NCBI GenBank assembly: GCA_023333565.1
Contig: JAJKFH010000044.1
Span: 186,001 to 250,000 of the forward strand
DNA length: 64,000 bases
Direction: 5' to 3'
Source: Puffinus mauretanicus
Lineage: Eukaryota > Chordata > Aves > Procellariiformes > Procellariidae
Position numbers and translations under genes: made by a program. Below, one piece after another: positions 25,011 to 38,703 of this stretch. The notes under the pieces were generated by a model. That model did no database searches. It was not told the origin of the DNA and saw only the letters and a list, made by a program, of their open reading frames with translations. Position 1 is the first letter of the stretch. Each line of letters starts with the position of its first letter.

Positions 25011-28000
25011 TATAAACATGCAACTTCTTCAGATATGACGTACAGAGAACATGAGCGTTGGGCTGGCACGGAGAGGAGCAGACGGGTGCCAAGGAGCTCT
25101 GAAGTTACAGCAATTCATGCCTGGCACACCGAAAGGACATTGCTCAAAGCAGCAGTTTGGATTCAGCTGGGCTTCAGCAGGGCCTGACTTGACAGGCGGA
25201 TGCCATCTCTCAGCAGTCTCTCCTGACAAGTCACTCCAACAGCCTGTTCCATTTTCTTCTGCAAAGTCAGGCCCTTCTTCAGTGCCAGGCTCAGAACTGC
25301 TTGTGAGCCCAACTCAGCTGTGACAGCTCTCCTCTCCCATGGGGGCCCTGGACCCAGTGGGCAATACCACAGCGGCAAGAAAAAGCTGACGCTGACAGAA
25401 GAAGAGAAATAAATGGTCTACTGAGGCCTACAAATCATTGATGCAAGCTGGGCGACTCATACACACAACCATCAGCTCTGAAGGTCACTGGTAATTTGAA
25501 TAGCTATAAACATGGTAATGAGGCATATACCGAGTCATGTTGGGATGCGCACATGAAATGCTTAAATACACTTTGAAGAAGTTAACAAACAAGACATACT
25601 GGGAAAAAATTTCTTTAATGAAGGAAGTCATAGCTAATCAACTCTGGATCCCAGACCCCAGCCAGTCAAGTCCCACTGCCATTTCCCAGTGTCGTGCTAT
25701 ACTGCTGCTTGCTCCATGGCCTGCACAAAGAAGCCCAAGTGACTGCCACATTCTCGAGTTGGGTTTGCCTAGAAGGATCCTTTAACCTGCTGCTGCAGGA
25801 CCCTGGAGGAAAAGCCCACAGCAGCTGCTGAAATCATCTTGGCTTTCTCTCAACCACTCCTGAGAGTTCTCTCACTGGCTCCCTCTCCACCCTCATACCA
25901 AATGCAGACATTCCTACCTTCCCCTTTGAGGCACCAATCCACCTTCCACTGCTGTTCTACCGTGGACCCCTATTTTCCCCCACCCCATTCGCAGCCCTTA
26001 CTCATCCCCAAACATGCCTTTCAGATCATTTTATGCTGCCTCCTACACACTCCATTGTACCTGCAAACTTCTCCCTAGATCCACCGTAGTATCCTTCAGA
26101 TCTTGTGGAAAATTCCCTACTGAGGTGATGCTTATGGACCCCAGCCAGGTGCAAATGACAAGGCAGTTGTCTTGACCAAAGACTACATTTTTTCCTCTGT
26201 GTTCCCTCCATTCATTTCTATCCCATTTAACCCTTAAAGCCTATGTATAGAACCAGCTCAGCAGCGTCAGCTCTTTAATACCACCTCTTCGCACCCCATA
26301 TTTGCATCGCCAGCTGTTCTACTGTTTGACTGTACAACCTGCAGGTCCAGGCTCTCTGTTGCACAGCACAAAGCGGGTCTCCAACCTGACAGGACTCTAG
26401 GTGCTACCAAGATATGCCTTTCACATGGGCTAGCAACATCACAGGCGGCTGGGACTGCGAAACTCTTTACTTTGTTCCTACCGCCTCTGCTCCTCTGGAA
26501 GCTCCCATTTTCCTTTGCTTCACAGGTTCCAAGACCAAAAGAAAAGGAAAAAAAAGAAAGAAAAAAACCAATACATAGTGACCATGGGTTTTCCCTTTCC
26601 TGAGACCCCTACGCACTGATATGTGATTGCTCCTTTCCAGAGTAATCCCAGAAGTTGCCTTCTCGCACAGTCTCTCAGAAATAGACTTGCTTTTCTTTGT
26701 TATTGTTTCCTCCCTATTAGAAATGTCACTCCTAGCACCCAAGCTGCCCATTTATTCATGAGGCTGGGCGCAGGCCAACCTTCATCTCACTCACTGCTCA
26801 AGCAGAATCTTCCTCCTCTGTTCTGTCTCACAAGACAATTTCCCCCTCCTGCTCTATTAGCGCAGAGATCCCTCTGGCATGTGCTGGGGATGCACTGGCC
26901 CATTCCCGTAGCGTTTGCTCGTGAGGCATGGTCCCCATCTTGCTCTGAGGAAGACAGGATCTCTCTTCAGCATCACAGGTTTTCCCACAAAAGGGGTGCA
27001 CCGCGATACTCCTCCTCCTCCCTTCTCTGTGGTGAGTCCCGAGGATGGCACCGTGCCTGGAGCGCAGCACAGCCCGCAGAGCGCTCCGATCCCAAGTCTT
27101 GCTTGAGAAGCTGCATGACCCAGCCACCTGCATCTGCACAGACTCAGCTTGAACCTGGGCTGCCTACAGACCCTTTAGGCCTTTGCAGTCGGTGGTATCT
27201 TTTAAGAAATGTTTTGGTTGTTATTCCTGCCTAGAGCCATTACTACAAGGAGAGATGAGAGCTGGAAGACTAGGACCCACCGGTGCTGCAAGGAATATGC
27301 TCTAGAAAGGCTTCCCCCAAGGGCTACCTGTGGAGTCACCATGGGCCGTATGGGAAGGTCTCCTCCCGGCAGGCAGCGTAAAGCGGCAGCTGTCAGAGAC
27401 GCAAGCACAGCCGGAGCCTCTACACTTAGAACACTGGTGCCACAGTAGTTTTCTACAAGACACCCATCAATTTATGACCTCTGTTCCCAGATGAAGAAGC
27501 AAGATGGGTGTGTAACAGAGTTGCTGACCAATTCCACGTACCGGCCAGCTCTCGTGTCGGGAGGTCCCATTGGCACTCTTTCCGTCTGTCACCCCTGAGC
27601 TAATAACACAGACTCAGAAGTTCATAATACACTGCACCCGTCATCTATTCCAGGATATTAAAATCAAACAAACAAGCGATTTCACAGCCAAGCACATGTG
27701 ACCGCTGTCCTCACTCACAGCGCTGCGAAGTCCCTGACGAGGGGAGAAGCTGAAAGGACCCCGGCTATTCCAATGCAGCTACTGCAGTATGCAAACACGA
27801 CTTCCAGTTCAGATTCTGCTGTGCTGGGGACAAGTTAATGCATGAAGACAGAGAGCAACTCAGAGGGCCACAAGGAAAACTCTGGAGGCCCTGCTTCCCA
27901 GTGTGTAACACCCTTAATTTCATTTTTCACAGGCCTCCTCACATCAATCCTTACCCGAAGCTCTGCTCATCTTCCCTTCAGAGTCCCACGCTGAACTCTG

Positions 28001-31000
28001 CTGAGGTCCCTCATGCTTAACTCACCGCCATGGTTTCCCACTTGCTCTAATGATGTCGTCAAATCCTGACTCCTCAGCAGTGCCCAGAGGGGCCTTGCTC
28101 TTTCCAGCATTCCTCTGCCAAGTGGCGCAGGCAGCGTTTGAGGACAGTCCTGGTACTGCCTGTGCCTCCCCTAATGCTCCAACACAAAGCTGCTTATCAC
28201 GGCTCTCTCTAGGCCACTCCGGCACCGCTCAGACTTGCCCTCTCCTTCGCTGACCCGGGGACTGCGAGACACCGGACCCCAGTGCGTTCCCTTCGATTCC
28301 GACCCCCTGCAGCTCCCCGTCAGCCTCGCTCAGGCACTGCACCTGGATCTCACCCACGGCCATGTTTGTGGGTTTTCACGTCCTTGGGAGCTGTCACGGT
28401 CCCATTGCTGGATAACAAGTTAATTTAGTTTCAGCCCCCTGAGGGGCAGAAAAACATCGTAATTCACATCTTATCTACTGAGCTACAAACAAGCGACAAA
28501 GCCATTCTGCTTATCTATTAAATGACTATCAGGAAGCCATTTGGGGGACAGATACAGAATCTGAATCCAGAGACTTTCAAACCTCGTGATAACCTCAGAA
28601 ACCCAGAGGCGTCATACCACACCTTTGCAACAGGCAGCACTAAGACGTGCGCTGATGCCCAGAGAGGGGTATCAGACCCAAGTTTCAGAGACCTTCCCTG
28701 ACCACTCTGATGGGAAGGACATCCTGAAGCCACCCTGACCATGGAAGATGCCCTCAACGGTGAGGTAGAAAGGCTGACGCAGTGTTCTGTGTTTCTCTCC
28801 AACCTGACACATGACTCCACGTGGCATATCTGCAGTGCTCGGTAATCCATGATGATCACCCGGGACCCTCGTGCTAATAGCACTATGGCTGTCCATATGC
28901 CACAGGACTTCAGGGCTTCCTAAATCCCCAGGCATGCAGGACTACTTGCAGTTCCAGATTAGCTACAATATGCAGCTGCCCAAGCGTGGCTGAAGCTGTA
29001 AACTTGCCTGCATTGCTAAGATCTTGTTCCAGTCTATATCCAGCCCTACCCCAGCAGAGTTGGTCCCTGGAAGACGTGTTACAAGCAAAGAAAGCTCCAG
29101 AAGGCTACAAAATGAAAAGAAGTTGAACGGGTACCCTGACCTCACCTGAAGACGAGATGTACATCACATCACTACATACCTGTAATCCCAGATCAAGTCA
29201 AGAGTAAATGAGTGCTTCTGTCGTACACAAGTCTCTAGGCAGTTTTATTCCAAAATAATTTCCCAGCAAACAAGCAAACATTGCCTCGACTTGCGCAACA
29301 ACTCCAGATCCAGGACAATCTCTCACGTAACCTGGGTATTATACAGAGCACCCAAATCTGTTTGAGAGGCTAACACGGAGATGACATGGCTGCTCAACAA
29401 CACTCCTCACCTTCAAGGTTTTCACTTCTGAGCCACTGCCATGCTAGGGACCCAGAAAAAAGGAAGCTGCCAGAACCATGCCGACAGCACAGTTTTGCTC
29501 AATGTCAGCTGTAAATTACTGTTGCTGAGCTCTGAAAAATCATCAGCAACTGACCCATTTTTTGGTCAAGTCCCTCATCTGAGCAGCAGCATTGTGCTGC
29601 GACCTTCACTTAGTTGCAGAGGTTGTCCGGCTCTGAGTGTCTTCCTATTATTGTTTTCCCACACTAGGAAAGGTTTCTCCTCCTTTCCACTTAATTTGCC
29701 TGTGTCTATACTGAGACATAGTCAAAACTGGAAGTAAGCCAAGCACTGTAAAGTTTCACATGGCTTCAAATCCTTTGCTCTGAGCCCTGTTAACTCCCAA
29801 CTGAACTTCAACACCCGAGCACACTGCCCAAGGGTATGCACACAATCTAGTAAGCCTGAACACATACCACACGCACAGGCTGCATGCCCTCAAGCGCACA
29901 ATTACTCACGCTCTTGATACCCAAATCCCAGGAGTGTTTGTGAACCAACACTAGCAGTATCCTCTTTCCAGAAGAAGCCCACCTATTGTGCCATGCAGGT
30001 CTCGGGAATGTTAGACCTGGGAAGGTGCAGTCTCTAGTACCAGCACAACAAGGCTACAGTCTTCCTAAGTCCCAGAACTGGGGGACTCTCAAACCCCGTT
30101 ATCCGATGAAGTTCACAGATACTTGATGGGTCAAGCTGTAAAACACAAGGCATTTCTAGAGACAGTGAGCCCCCGGTATATGCCACAATAGCCCAACTTT
30201 TCACTCTGCACAGCTGCTTTATTTGTTATGAAATTAAAACGCAGTTATAAAAGCTGATTTTAAACGCCCCGTCAAATTAATAAACTGACTGCGTACAATC
30301 CATCTGGCAGATGTTGCAGGGTCCTTTCATCGCAGCAACAGATTTCACTTGGGTTTATTAATAAAAACCAAGGGAGAGACAAGTTGGCAGTTAAAGAAAT
30401 TAGGGAAAATAGGAAAGACTCATATGGGGTCCCCAGATGAACAGAAAAAATCATTTGTCCACCAGCCTCATAACCTTCCAGTGAAATGCCCTGGGGAAGC
30501 TTTTGATCCTAGTTACACTGAACAAGCCTTCATTAGACACCACTTGCTCTTTTATTGACAACAGATGGGAAGCCAGGGTTTGCATGCAACATGGAAATGA
30601 AGTCCTCCTGTCAGTTAGGTATGGATATAGATGTCTTTCACTCCAAAGACGCATCCACCATCCCACTGAATACACCTGCATTGACACAGACCTCAAAACA
30701 CACTACAGAACTATGCGTGGACAATGATCCATTCCCACATTGCCCATGAGCAAGAAGCACACCCAAGTGCAATTTCGGTTCGTCAAGGAAAGCATTTTGC
30801 TCTCTGATGGAAAGTTCTACATATATCCTAAGGCTGGACCCTCTCCCAGTCTTTCATATGTGCATAATTCTCCCTAACAAAGGTAATCCACACTTCTCCC
30901 TGCTGTAGACCCTAGGAAGTCTGCTGCAGAAGAGTTACCTGCCTTAGAGGCTGTACACCACTGGGGCGAGAACTTCTACCCAGGTCTTGCCTCGACCTAA

Positions 31001-33680
31001 CCTGCTTTCCACAGCCAGACTCTTCCTCAGCACCTCCCCTGGGGCTGTCCTACGCTTGGTGTTCAGAGCAGCTTACCACACCAACAGTTCAGCAGCTCAA
31101 ATGCAGGAGCACCTGCCCCTGGTTAGCTGGGCCACTACTAGGTTACACCAGGACGTAAGTGCACGTGAAGCTTCCTACAACAGCCTCCAGTCATTCCCAC
31201 CCAAACAGGCGTCGTGTGACTGCTCCTCCACGAGGGCCACTTGGCATCCTTCAACCACAGCCATCTCCCCTACCTATATTACTTCATGGTAACAAAACAT
31301 AGTCTCAAAACAAAATAAGTGGATGTCTCTCACTCAAAGTTTACATGGTTTCTTTAGAATATTAAAAAAATTACTCCAGAAAGAAATCCAACACTGGAAG
31401 TGTTAGTTCAGAAGGGGAGAGTCTTCAGACATTCTGCCATGAAAACATCAGTTCTCCACATAGGTAGAAAGACAGCCGGTGGGCTCTCTAGTCACTTATT
31501 CCCCTCTCTTGAGTTTGCAGGTGCTCTCTATAACCAGAGACAGGTTAATCTTGGGGGCTAATGGAGATCTTGGCCAAAAACCCATCAGTGAAAACGATGA
31601 GTTAAAGGAGAGCTTCAAAGCCTACTATGCAAGTTTACTCTTGCAGCAGAATAATGTTTCCCCCTTAAATAAAGAAGACAAATTAATAAAGACTGAAGAA
31701 TTCCTGTCTCTTCAAACTTCTCCTTCCTTGAATCACAGTAGGGGCTAAGATAGCAAGTCAGAGTACAAATATTCAGACCATACAGAAAAGACCTAAAATC
31801 CCCTTTTGAATTTTCTCACTAAGAATTTTAAGAGTTGAAAACTACCATCGCACCAGAGCAGGTTTTAAGATGGTTTTAGTCCTGGGCACAGAAAGTCTTA
31901 GTGTATCAAATACCTGACAACTTACAACCTTTACCTTGGCTTGCTCGAACTGAGCCTCCAGTGATCTCATGAAATTGTTGGTATGATTTGTAGTTATCAG
32001 TGGATGAAACAAGTGAATACTGCAGCTGCATGTGCTGGCATAAGTCCAGGCTGCAGCCCACCACGTTGAACTGAACGAGCAGAGGTGACTACCTGATCAA
32101 GTGCGTGGCCCTTGAGGAAAGGCTGCTCTTGAGGCATCTTCAGCATAGCAAAGCCAGCAGAACTGGTGTTAAAGCCAAGCAACTTTGGCAGCAATTCAGC
32201 TTGCCAGATCATAGACTTCCAAGTCAGGCAGAAAATGCAAATCATCTCAAGAAGAAGGGACAAAAAAGACCCCCAAACTACAGCTAACTCTGAGGACAGG
32301 GCATTTTCATCTGCTTCCGATACAGGAAGAGGCCAAGATGATGGACGTGACTTTTTTTGGTACCCTACTATTTGCGCTAATGGTACTTTACGTCTAAACA
32401 ATTTTTAAAACAGAGAAGGATGAAAAGAAAGAAAACCTTCATTGCTGTATTAGAAATAGAAGAAGGGGGGTGGGGTGTGTTTCCTCACTGTTCCTGAAGA
32501 AATCCTGGTGGTCCAAAGAATCAGCCGAGTAACGCTGCAGCAGCCACCTGCCCCGGCGGTACATGCAGCTGGGCTTGAAGCTGAGGACAGTAAGGTTGTG
32601 CTGGGTTCTTGCTGCAAGAGTTTCTTCTGCAAGCTTGGACCAGCTCTGTCCATAAAAAGAGAAGCGCTGCCTTTGCCGGGGACTACGCTGTGTGCCTGAG
32701 GAGCAGAAATCACCACTCATCTTGTTCCCAGGAGCTCAGGCCCACCAGCGCAGGCAAGGGACCAGCATGCTGTTAAGCCCAGTCCAGAAGAACACAAACC
32801 AAACAGGACTTGAAAGTCTGGCAGAGGTTTGCACGTACTGGTCCCCCACAGCCTTTCACATCGGACAGTCCAGGCACAGGTTTGTGTTGGCAGCTCTGCA
32901 CCTTCCTCTGTCTCGGAGGCCATGAAGGGGCTCCCTCCAAGCAGAGCAGCTCCGCAGACTTGCACTCTCCCCTGTGCGGCGGTGAAGCACGGCAGTGCTG
33001 GTGACGACTGAGTGACAGTGTTCAGTCCCTCCTCGCAGCTCCTGCCCACAGGCACAACCTGTGCTTGAACGCTTCCAGCCAGAGACCCAGTGCTTCCCAC
33101 CTAGGACCGCTAGAACATCTTCTGCTACAAACACATAACCTGCATTTTGATGGATGTAGCCTATTTTAGAGGCACACAGCTCTAGACAAAAAGAAACAAA
33201 AAGGACTTCTCTCAGCGTCTGTTGCTACCATTGCTTCATCAGTGCACACTTAAATAGCTTGCAACTTTTTTAAAAACTGCCCTTGAACATCATATTAAGT
33301 GTTTATGCTTTATTAAACTTGCAACCTTCAGCTTCTCACACAGACTACCCTGACCCAGGCACAGCACAAGTAACGGTCTGGGGTGATGGGCACTTTCTAA
33401 ATTGCCTCTTCTGTATCTTGTTAAGTTTGGGGCTCCAGCTACCGTAGAGGAACTGAGGCACAGCTGGGTCCAAATGAGATCTGAGGTGGTACAGAGCTCA
33501 AATATAGCAGTGGAGGAAATGAGATCATTATGAATGAATGGGGACGTGACCTGAAGAATGGGCACAAAGAGGGAACTGGCACGGCAGAGAGAAAGCTCAG
33601 ACCACCCTTGCCTGCACCATCTGTCACCGACTATATTGCAACTTTCCTGGCACCTTCAGATGCAGGCAGGTAAAAACAAT
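25011..33680. other. Unique-looking intron, no feature recognised
   Basis: No coding similarity or repeat family was recognised. The apparent open frames are short, lie on both strands, and have no domain character. Confidence 0.5.
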
Positions 33681-33689
33681 TAAGCTCAA

Positions 33690-33790
33690 GGCCTGGGGAC
33701 CTGAAAAGTCTCCAGGAGCAGATGGGATCCACCTGAGTGCCATTAGAAGGGAAGGGCAGGAGCCCATACAGAAGCAATAAGACCAGAACA
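33690..33790 (+). mobile_element. Possible short CR1-like relic
   Basis: The plus strand reads aagtctccaggagcagatgg then gatccacctgagtgcc, translating as KSPGADGIHLSA. This resembles the KS.GPDGIHPRVL region of the CR1 reverse transcriptase. Only about 100 bp is recognisable, so the call is tentative. Confidence 0.3.
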
Positions 33791-34689
33791 CACCGCCCTT
33801 GGCCCCACACAGTCCTGCAGCACAGCACATGGTCCAACAGAAGACAAGCCACAGGCTCTGCAGGCGTTTGTCACGCTCCCTCTTCTGGGTCATTTCTGCT
33901 CTATTCAAGTTTCATATCATGCTCATCAGTGTTTTAAGGACACACAACAAAGGCTGGCTGATGCACCCCACTGTCATGTTTCATGCCCACCACTCCTCAG
34001 GGACAAGATCTGCACGAGCAGGGAGCGAGCTGGTGACTGGGTAGAGAAGGACCACACGTGCACGCTAGCAGAGGTGGCCTGGCAAGGAGCAGTGGTGCTC
34101 GGAGCAGGAGGCAGTGAGGCTAGGAGGGGGGGTCTGGTGAGCTCTCAGCAAGCTGTCCCTAAACTGGCATGTCTCACCCTGGCTGGGCACAGTGCCACTG
34201 TGCCCGAGGAGCAATGCGTCAGTCACGGCCTTAGCCCAGAGCTTCAGGCTCCTTGTGCTGGACCAGACCGCGGTGCACCCTGCAGATAAGGACCCAGACC
34301 TTGAACTTGGCTTGCCTGTCTGCGGGACTCGGAGCCCAGCAGAGACCTGAGGCTGCAGCTGGTGCCGATGCAGAAATGCATTACGTTTTGTAGCTTCCTT
34401 CATGAGCTCTGCCCCTCATCTGCAGCAATCCCAGTAGTAGGCAGCAACGGCACATCTGCCTTTCCCCCACCTACTGCTGGTTTAGGCTGAAATTCCTTAA
34501 GGCAGAAGGTATTTCTGCAGTGAATCTCTGTACAGCGCTCAGAACGAGGGGGCCATGGGCTGGGTGTCCATGAGTGCAATGGCAACAGAGATGCTGCATA
34601 TAATCAACTTGCAAGCACAGCCTCCACAGCACCACCACACTGATTTCTGCTCTGAGCTATTCCAGCCCTGCAGCCTCCAGCTGCTAAGC

Positions 34690-34800
34690 TGATTTTTATA
34701 ATCATCTTGCTTTTAATACAATCATTATACAGTCATTATGCCTTTAATTAAGCATTTATTGTAAAAAATAGTGCCAATCAAAGTCAGCAGGTTGGAATAG
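34690..34800. other. AT-rich stretch with homeodomain-like cores
   Basis: The sequence contains tttaatacaatcattataca and cctttaattaagcatttatt, an AT-rich block standing out from its surroundings. Such blocks are common in conserved non-coding elements, but nothing here proves conservation. Confidence 0.2.
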
Positions 34801-35039
34801 GAAAGGAAGGGAATTAACGTATTCCCAAAATGTTAATGAGGACTTTACAGCCTAAGCAGAGCTTCAGGATCTGGTACTCACTAAGTACATTCGAAACGTG
34901 ATATGCGAAGCTTGAGCAGGGTGGCCCTGACCCAGATGGCCAGAGCTGAAAGGCGGCTGCTGCAGTTCTCTTCTGCTGTCCCTGCTTAGCCCCCTCCTCT
35001 CCCCGCACCGGCTGATCTTTTCCCCTTTCCCTTCCCTAC

Positions 35040-36300
35040 CTCCTGGGGACATTAACCCCACCTAGGCTGCTCACAGCAGCAGTATTTCCGCACTGCGAGT
35101 GGATTTCCCAGGGACCCAGGCCCCGTGCCCCTTCCGCGGCTGTCGCAGACCAACCGGAGCAGGCATGCACTGCTTGGGATTTCAGACAGCCTGGCACTGC
35201 AGAGCCCCGGCCCCGGCAGCTCCCCCAGCATTAGCAGCCGGCCTGACAAGCAGTCTTCAGGGAGAGGTCTCGGGACGCTGGGCCTGTCAAATCTTTCCTA
35301 AAGCCAAGTCTGCCCTGCAAAACTCAGGTGAATCACGGCACAAGTTACTGCACCCGGCATCCCAGTGCATGCACCCCCAGCAACTTGTTACAACAATTTT
35401 CTGTCTCAGGGGGCTGAGATCTCTTTACCCCCGAGGCATCCCAACTTCCCAGGGGAAGCCCCAGCAGGGTAGGGGCCACAGGACCGGCAGCCAAAGACCT
35501 GTCCCGAGGGCATGTTCCTGCCGGCCACTGGAAGGGCTCAGGCTGCTCTGCTGCACCAGACAAACTGGCATGGCTCACCCTCAAAATCTGCCATTCGCAC
35601 ACACCAGGATAAAGGGGAGGTTCCCCCAATCCCAGCTCCTGCTACAGCCATGGTGTAGGGAAACCCGAGGCAATGCGTGTGACCATGCCTTTCCTTCTCA
35701 GGCCTTGCAAAAGCATGCATGGGAACAACAGAGCAGCGTGAAGACAGTACATCCAATCTTCAGCGACAACGGGAGCCGTAGCAGCCGTTCTCCCAGACAC
35801 CCCTTCCACACGCACGCTCGTGCCATGAGTATTCACACAGCCCTGCAGCCAGTCAGGGGTACCAAGGCTGCAGGCTGGCACTCGGGGAGATGCGCAGCAG
35901 AGCACCTTCGACCCCCCCCCTCAGGCTCAGAGCTTCTCTGAGTCTGGTACTGCGTGGTAATACTCCGTGCTGCTAGGGAAAAGCGAGAGCTTTCACAAAA
36001 ACCTGTCATGAAGACCCGGCTGGGCCCACGACCCCTCTGCGATGCAGGCGGCCCCTTACAGGACGCCGGCTGCTGCCAACGGCTGGGAACACGGGGAGCA
36101 TCCCGTCCGCCCCTGCAGCAGGACAGGCCGGGGCTCAGCCGCTCGGGAAGGTCCGAAGGCGCCTGCGCTCATCAGCCCCCCGGCAGACCGGGAAGGTGCC
36201 TGGCTGGAAGCGCTCCAGGGGAGAAGAGCCAGACCACGGACACGGCTCCTAAGGCTTACAGCGTGCGACTCCGAGCAAAGGGGCAAGAAAGGGACAGGTC
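35040..36300. promoter_or_regulatory. GC-rich segment with a weak CpG-island core
   Basis: CpG dinucleotides become frequent here. By hand count there are about 24 in 36001-36300, with GC near 60 percent. The surrounding intron is clearly CpG-poorer. The segment also holds the longest open frame in the window (35099-35941, plus strand), which has no recognisable domain and probably reflects GC-rich, stop-poor sequence. It could be regulatory DNA in the SHANK3 intron. Confidence 0.35.
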
Positions 36301-36529
36301 AAATCGAATACAGGCAAATGTGCCCTGGCTGCGTATGAGCGGAAGTAACTAATACCGCATATACGATGCTGGGCTCTGACCTATTGCCCCTCAGGAATGA
36401 AGTTTTGATTTAGATCTTTGTGTGAGAACAGCTCAGTGACTGACAGCAGCAAAAACCTAAGCAAGTGTTAGGGATGATCAGGGAAGGGAGAGTAACTTAA
36501 ATACCATGTGCAGCTCAGCTCTCTCAGCC

Positions 36530-36880
36530 CAGACAGGTCACAGCACGACTGGGAAAGATATGGAAAAGGGTGACCAGGACAGTGAAGTAATGGCTCCCGG
36601 ACAAGGAACATAGCCGGGAAGCAAAGGACTAAGACAGAAGTGTACAAAGTTAAGAGCAGCACTGCATGAACAGGGATCCCCTGCCCACTGCTTCTTTCAC
36701 CAAAAATTTAGGGGTCATCAAGTAAAACCAGCAGATAGCAGGCCAAAAAAGCCTCTAAAGAAATGGCTTTTCACACAATGCACAGTTAAGCTGCTGTAGC
36801 TGCCAAGTATTTGTATGGGCTAAAAGAGCAAAGAGACAAGATCCCTCCAAAAGCCCCAACAAGTACTGTTAGGGACTATG
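36530..36880 (+). mobile_element. Ancient CR1/L3-like LINE relic
   Basis: The stretch aaatttaggggtcatcaagt ... aaaccagcagatagcaggcc ... cttttcacacaatgcacagt taagctgctgtagctgcc aligns by eye with the sense strand of old CR1/L3 ORF2 ends. The typical reading there is an ARNxG-like segment, then FFTQRxVNLWNxLP. It is heavily diverged and the limits are approximate. Confidence 0.5.
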
Positions 36881-38678
36881 AACACAGATTAAGAGCTCTG
36901 AGCCTCATACGCTTCCCAATCTCAGCCTCTTCCCCAGGCACCTGGTGCTGGCCACTGCTGAGGACAGGCTGATGGGGCTGCTCCTATTCCCATTCCCAGC
37001 AGGCAGGATCGTGCCAAGGACTAACGGGCTTCTCCTAAAGATGTTCTGCAGCTTCTGGTCCCTCGTGAATGCACGGCTCGTAGCTGCAGCACATCACGCA
37101 CGAGTTCACGCAGGTGCTGCCCCGGTGCCGGAGGCGCTGGCTGTGAGCGCCGGTGAAGGGAAGGAGAACTGCAGGCAGCTGCATTCCTGCTGCTGGGCCC
37201 CGGCACGGGCCAAACCGAATGCTGGCTGGCTGGCTGTCTCTCCAAAAGCCACAAACAACAACCTGCCAGAGGAGACTTTTTAGGAAGTATTCCAAGTCTC
37301 CAGCAAAGGAGGAGAATACAGTGCTGCCAGAGGAGTCTGCTCATGACGCGGCCCTTCTCCCCCGCGTGCCCGGGAGGAAGAGCCCTGGGCATGGAGCACC
37401 TTACAGGCACAGGCAGGCAACATGCGCTTCCCCACCTGTGCTTCCCCAAGGCTCGCTGATACGCACACTCACAGGAGAACAGAGCCTACAGCCAAAAGGG
37501 CAAACTTTGGATAAAAGCAGCTTGGAGAGAACCAGTCTGAGGAAGCACCATCAGCAAAGCAACCCCCATCGCAATCTCCCCTCCAGCTAGTGCCAACTCA
37601 CTCCCCTTCCCCCCCTCCACAGAGCACCAACACATCCATCCCTTTCCTAGGTCTCCAGAGAAACTCCTTCACCCCCAAAGAGATCCCACCAGGACCAACC
37701 TAAGACTGTCCCAGAGACACATCTCCCTGTTACTGGGTGCAGCTGGCACCCTACCACAGCCCGGCATCCTATCCTGGCTCTAAAGCTTCTTGTTTGTATG
37801 TGTTCAGCCCCCTTTCATTTCAAGGTGGCATAACAGACCTGATGGGAAAACCTTTGGGAGTTCTCCTGGTGCTGCATACTTCAATCAGATTCATCACAGC
37901 TCCTCACCCGCTCCCTGCATGGCTGATCGCATCGAGACAGAGGAAAGGAGGGAGAAGCCCAGACTCCATTCCTCCGGCATTCTGAAAGTGCCCCAAAGAA
38001 AGCTGGTTTGAACTGAAAACCAGTCCCATTGATGCTCTTCACTCCACATACCAGAAATATGCACAGTTCAGCCTGCAACACTTCCACTCTGTCTCTTCCT
38101 CCCCCGTGCTCGTCAGCATCTGCCTCACAACATGGAAAGACTTTTGGGAAAGCATGGGTGGGCACGTCAGATACATCCAAATCCAGCTGCAGGTTACAGG
38201 CACCGTGGGGTTATCCTGTGCCAGCAAGCATAGATGTGAGCCGCGAGCACACCAGGGCAGCTCGGGCACAGCAGTTGTTCAACACGTGCCAAGAGGAGTG
38301 TGGGTGGAGGATTCACATGTGTGTGCAAACAAAGGTACAGACAGCAGGCATATCTAGCACTTTCTGTACACAAGATGTCAATATATGCACAAAGCACAAA
38401 ATAAGTTGATTTTAAGGAGCCCTGATTAGAACACAAAGTTGGTAATTAGATAGCAATCGATCCACTCCCTTAATAACTAGCTGTTGATGTGCTGGACTGA
38501 AGGTGAGGTACAGTGGTACCTGCAAGCAGGTGGGCTCAGAGATCACCCGCGATAAAAAGCAGCATCTAGGGATTGTCCGAGCCTCAGAGGCACAGCGAGA
38601 ACAATGCTGGGAGTGACGCAGCAGTGCAGACAGCTGTTTATAATGCTCTTCCTTGCTTTTTCTTCCTTTCCGTTACAG

Positions 38679-38703
38679 AGGAATGACTATGGAGGCATTC
38701 CAG
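38679..38703 (+). other. Microexon-like element, 25 nt, antisense to SHANK3
   Basis: A long pyrimidine tract (ctcttccttgctttttcttc then ctttccgttacag) is followed by 25 nt and then CAG|gtaaat. All three parts of a small exon are present on the plus strand, opposite to SHANK3. No neighbouring plus-strand exon was recognised, so it may be a chance arrangement. Confidence 0.2.

Noticed and set aside
28022..28140. Minus-strand segment reading AEESGFDDIIRASGKPW before a gtgagt donor
   Set aside because: It looks protein-like but the candidate acceptor has a poor pyrimidine tract and I cannot place it in SHANK3 or another gene.
35099..35941. 280-codon open frame on the plus strand as a protein gene
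   Set aside because: No domain, no recognisable family, GC-rich stop-poor context, and antisense in a SHANK3 intron. Kept only as a note on the CpG-rich block.
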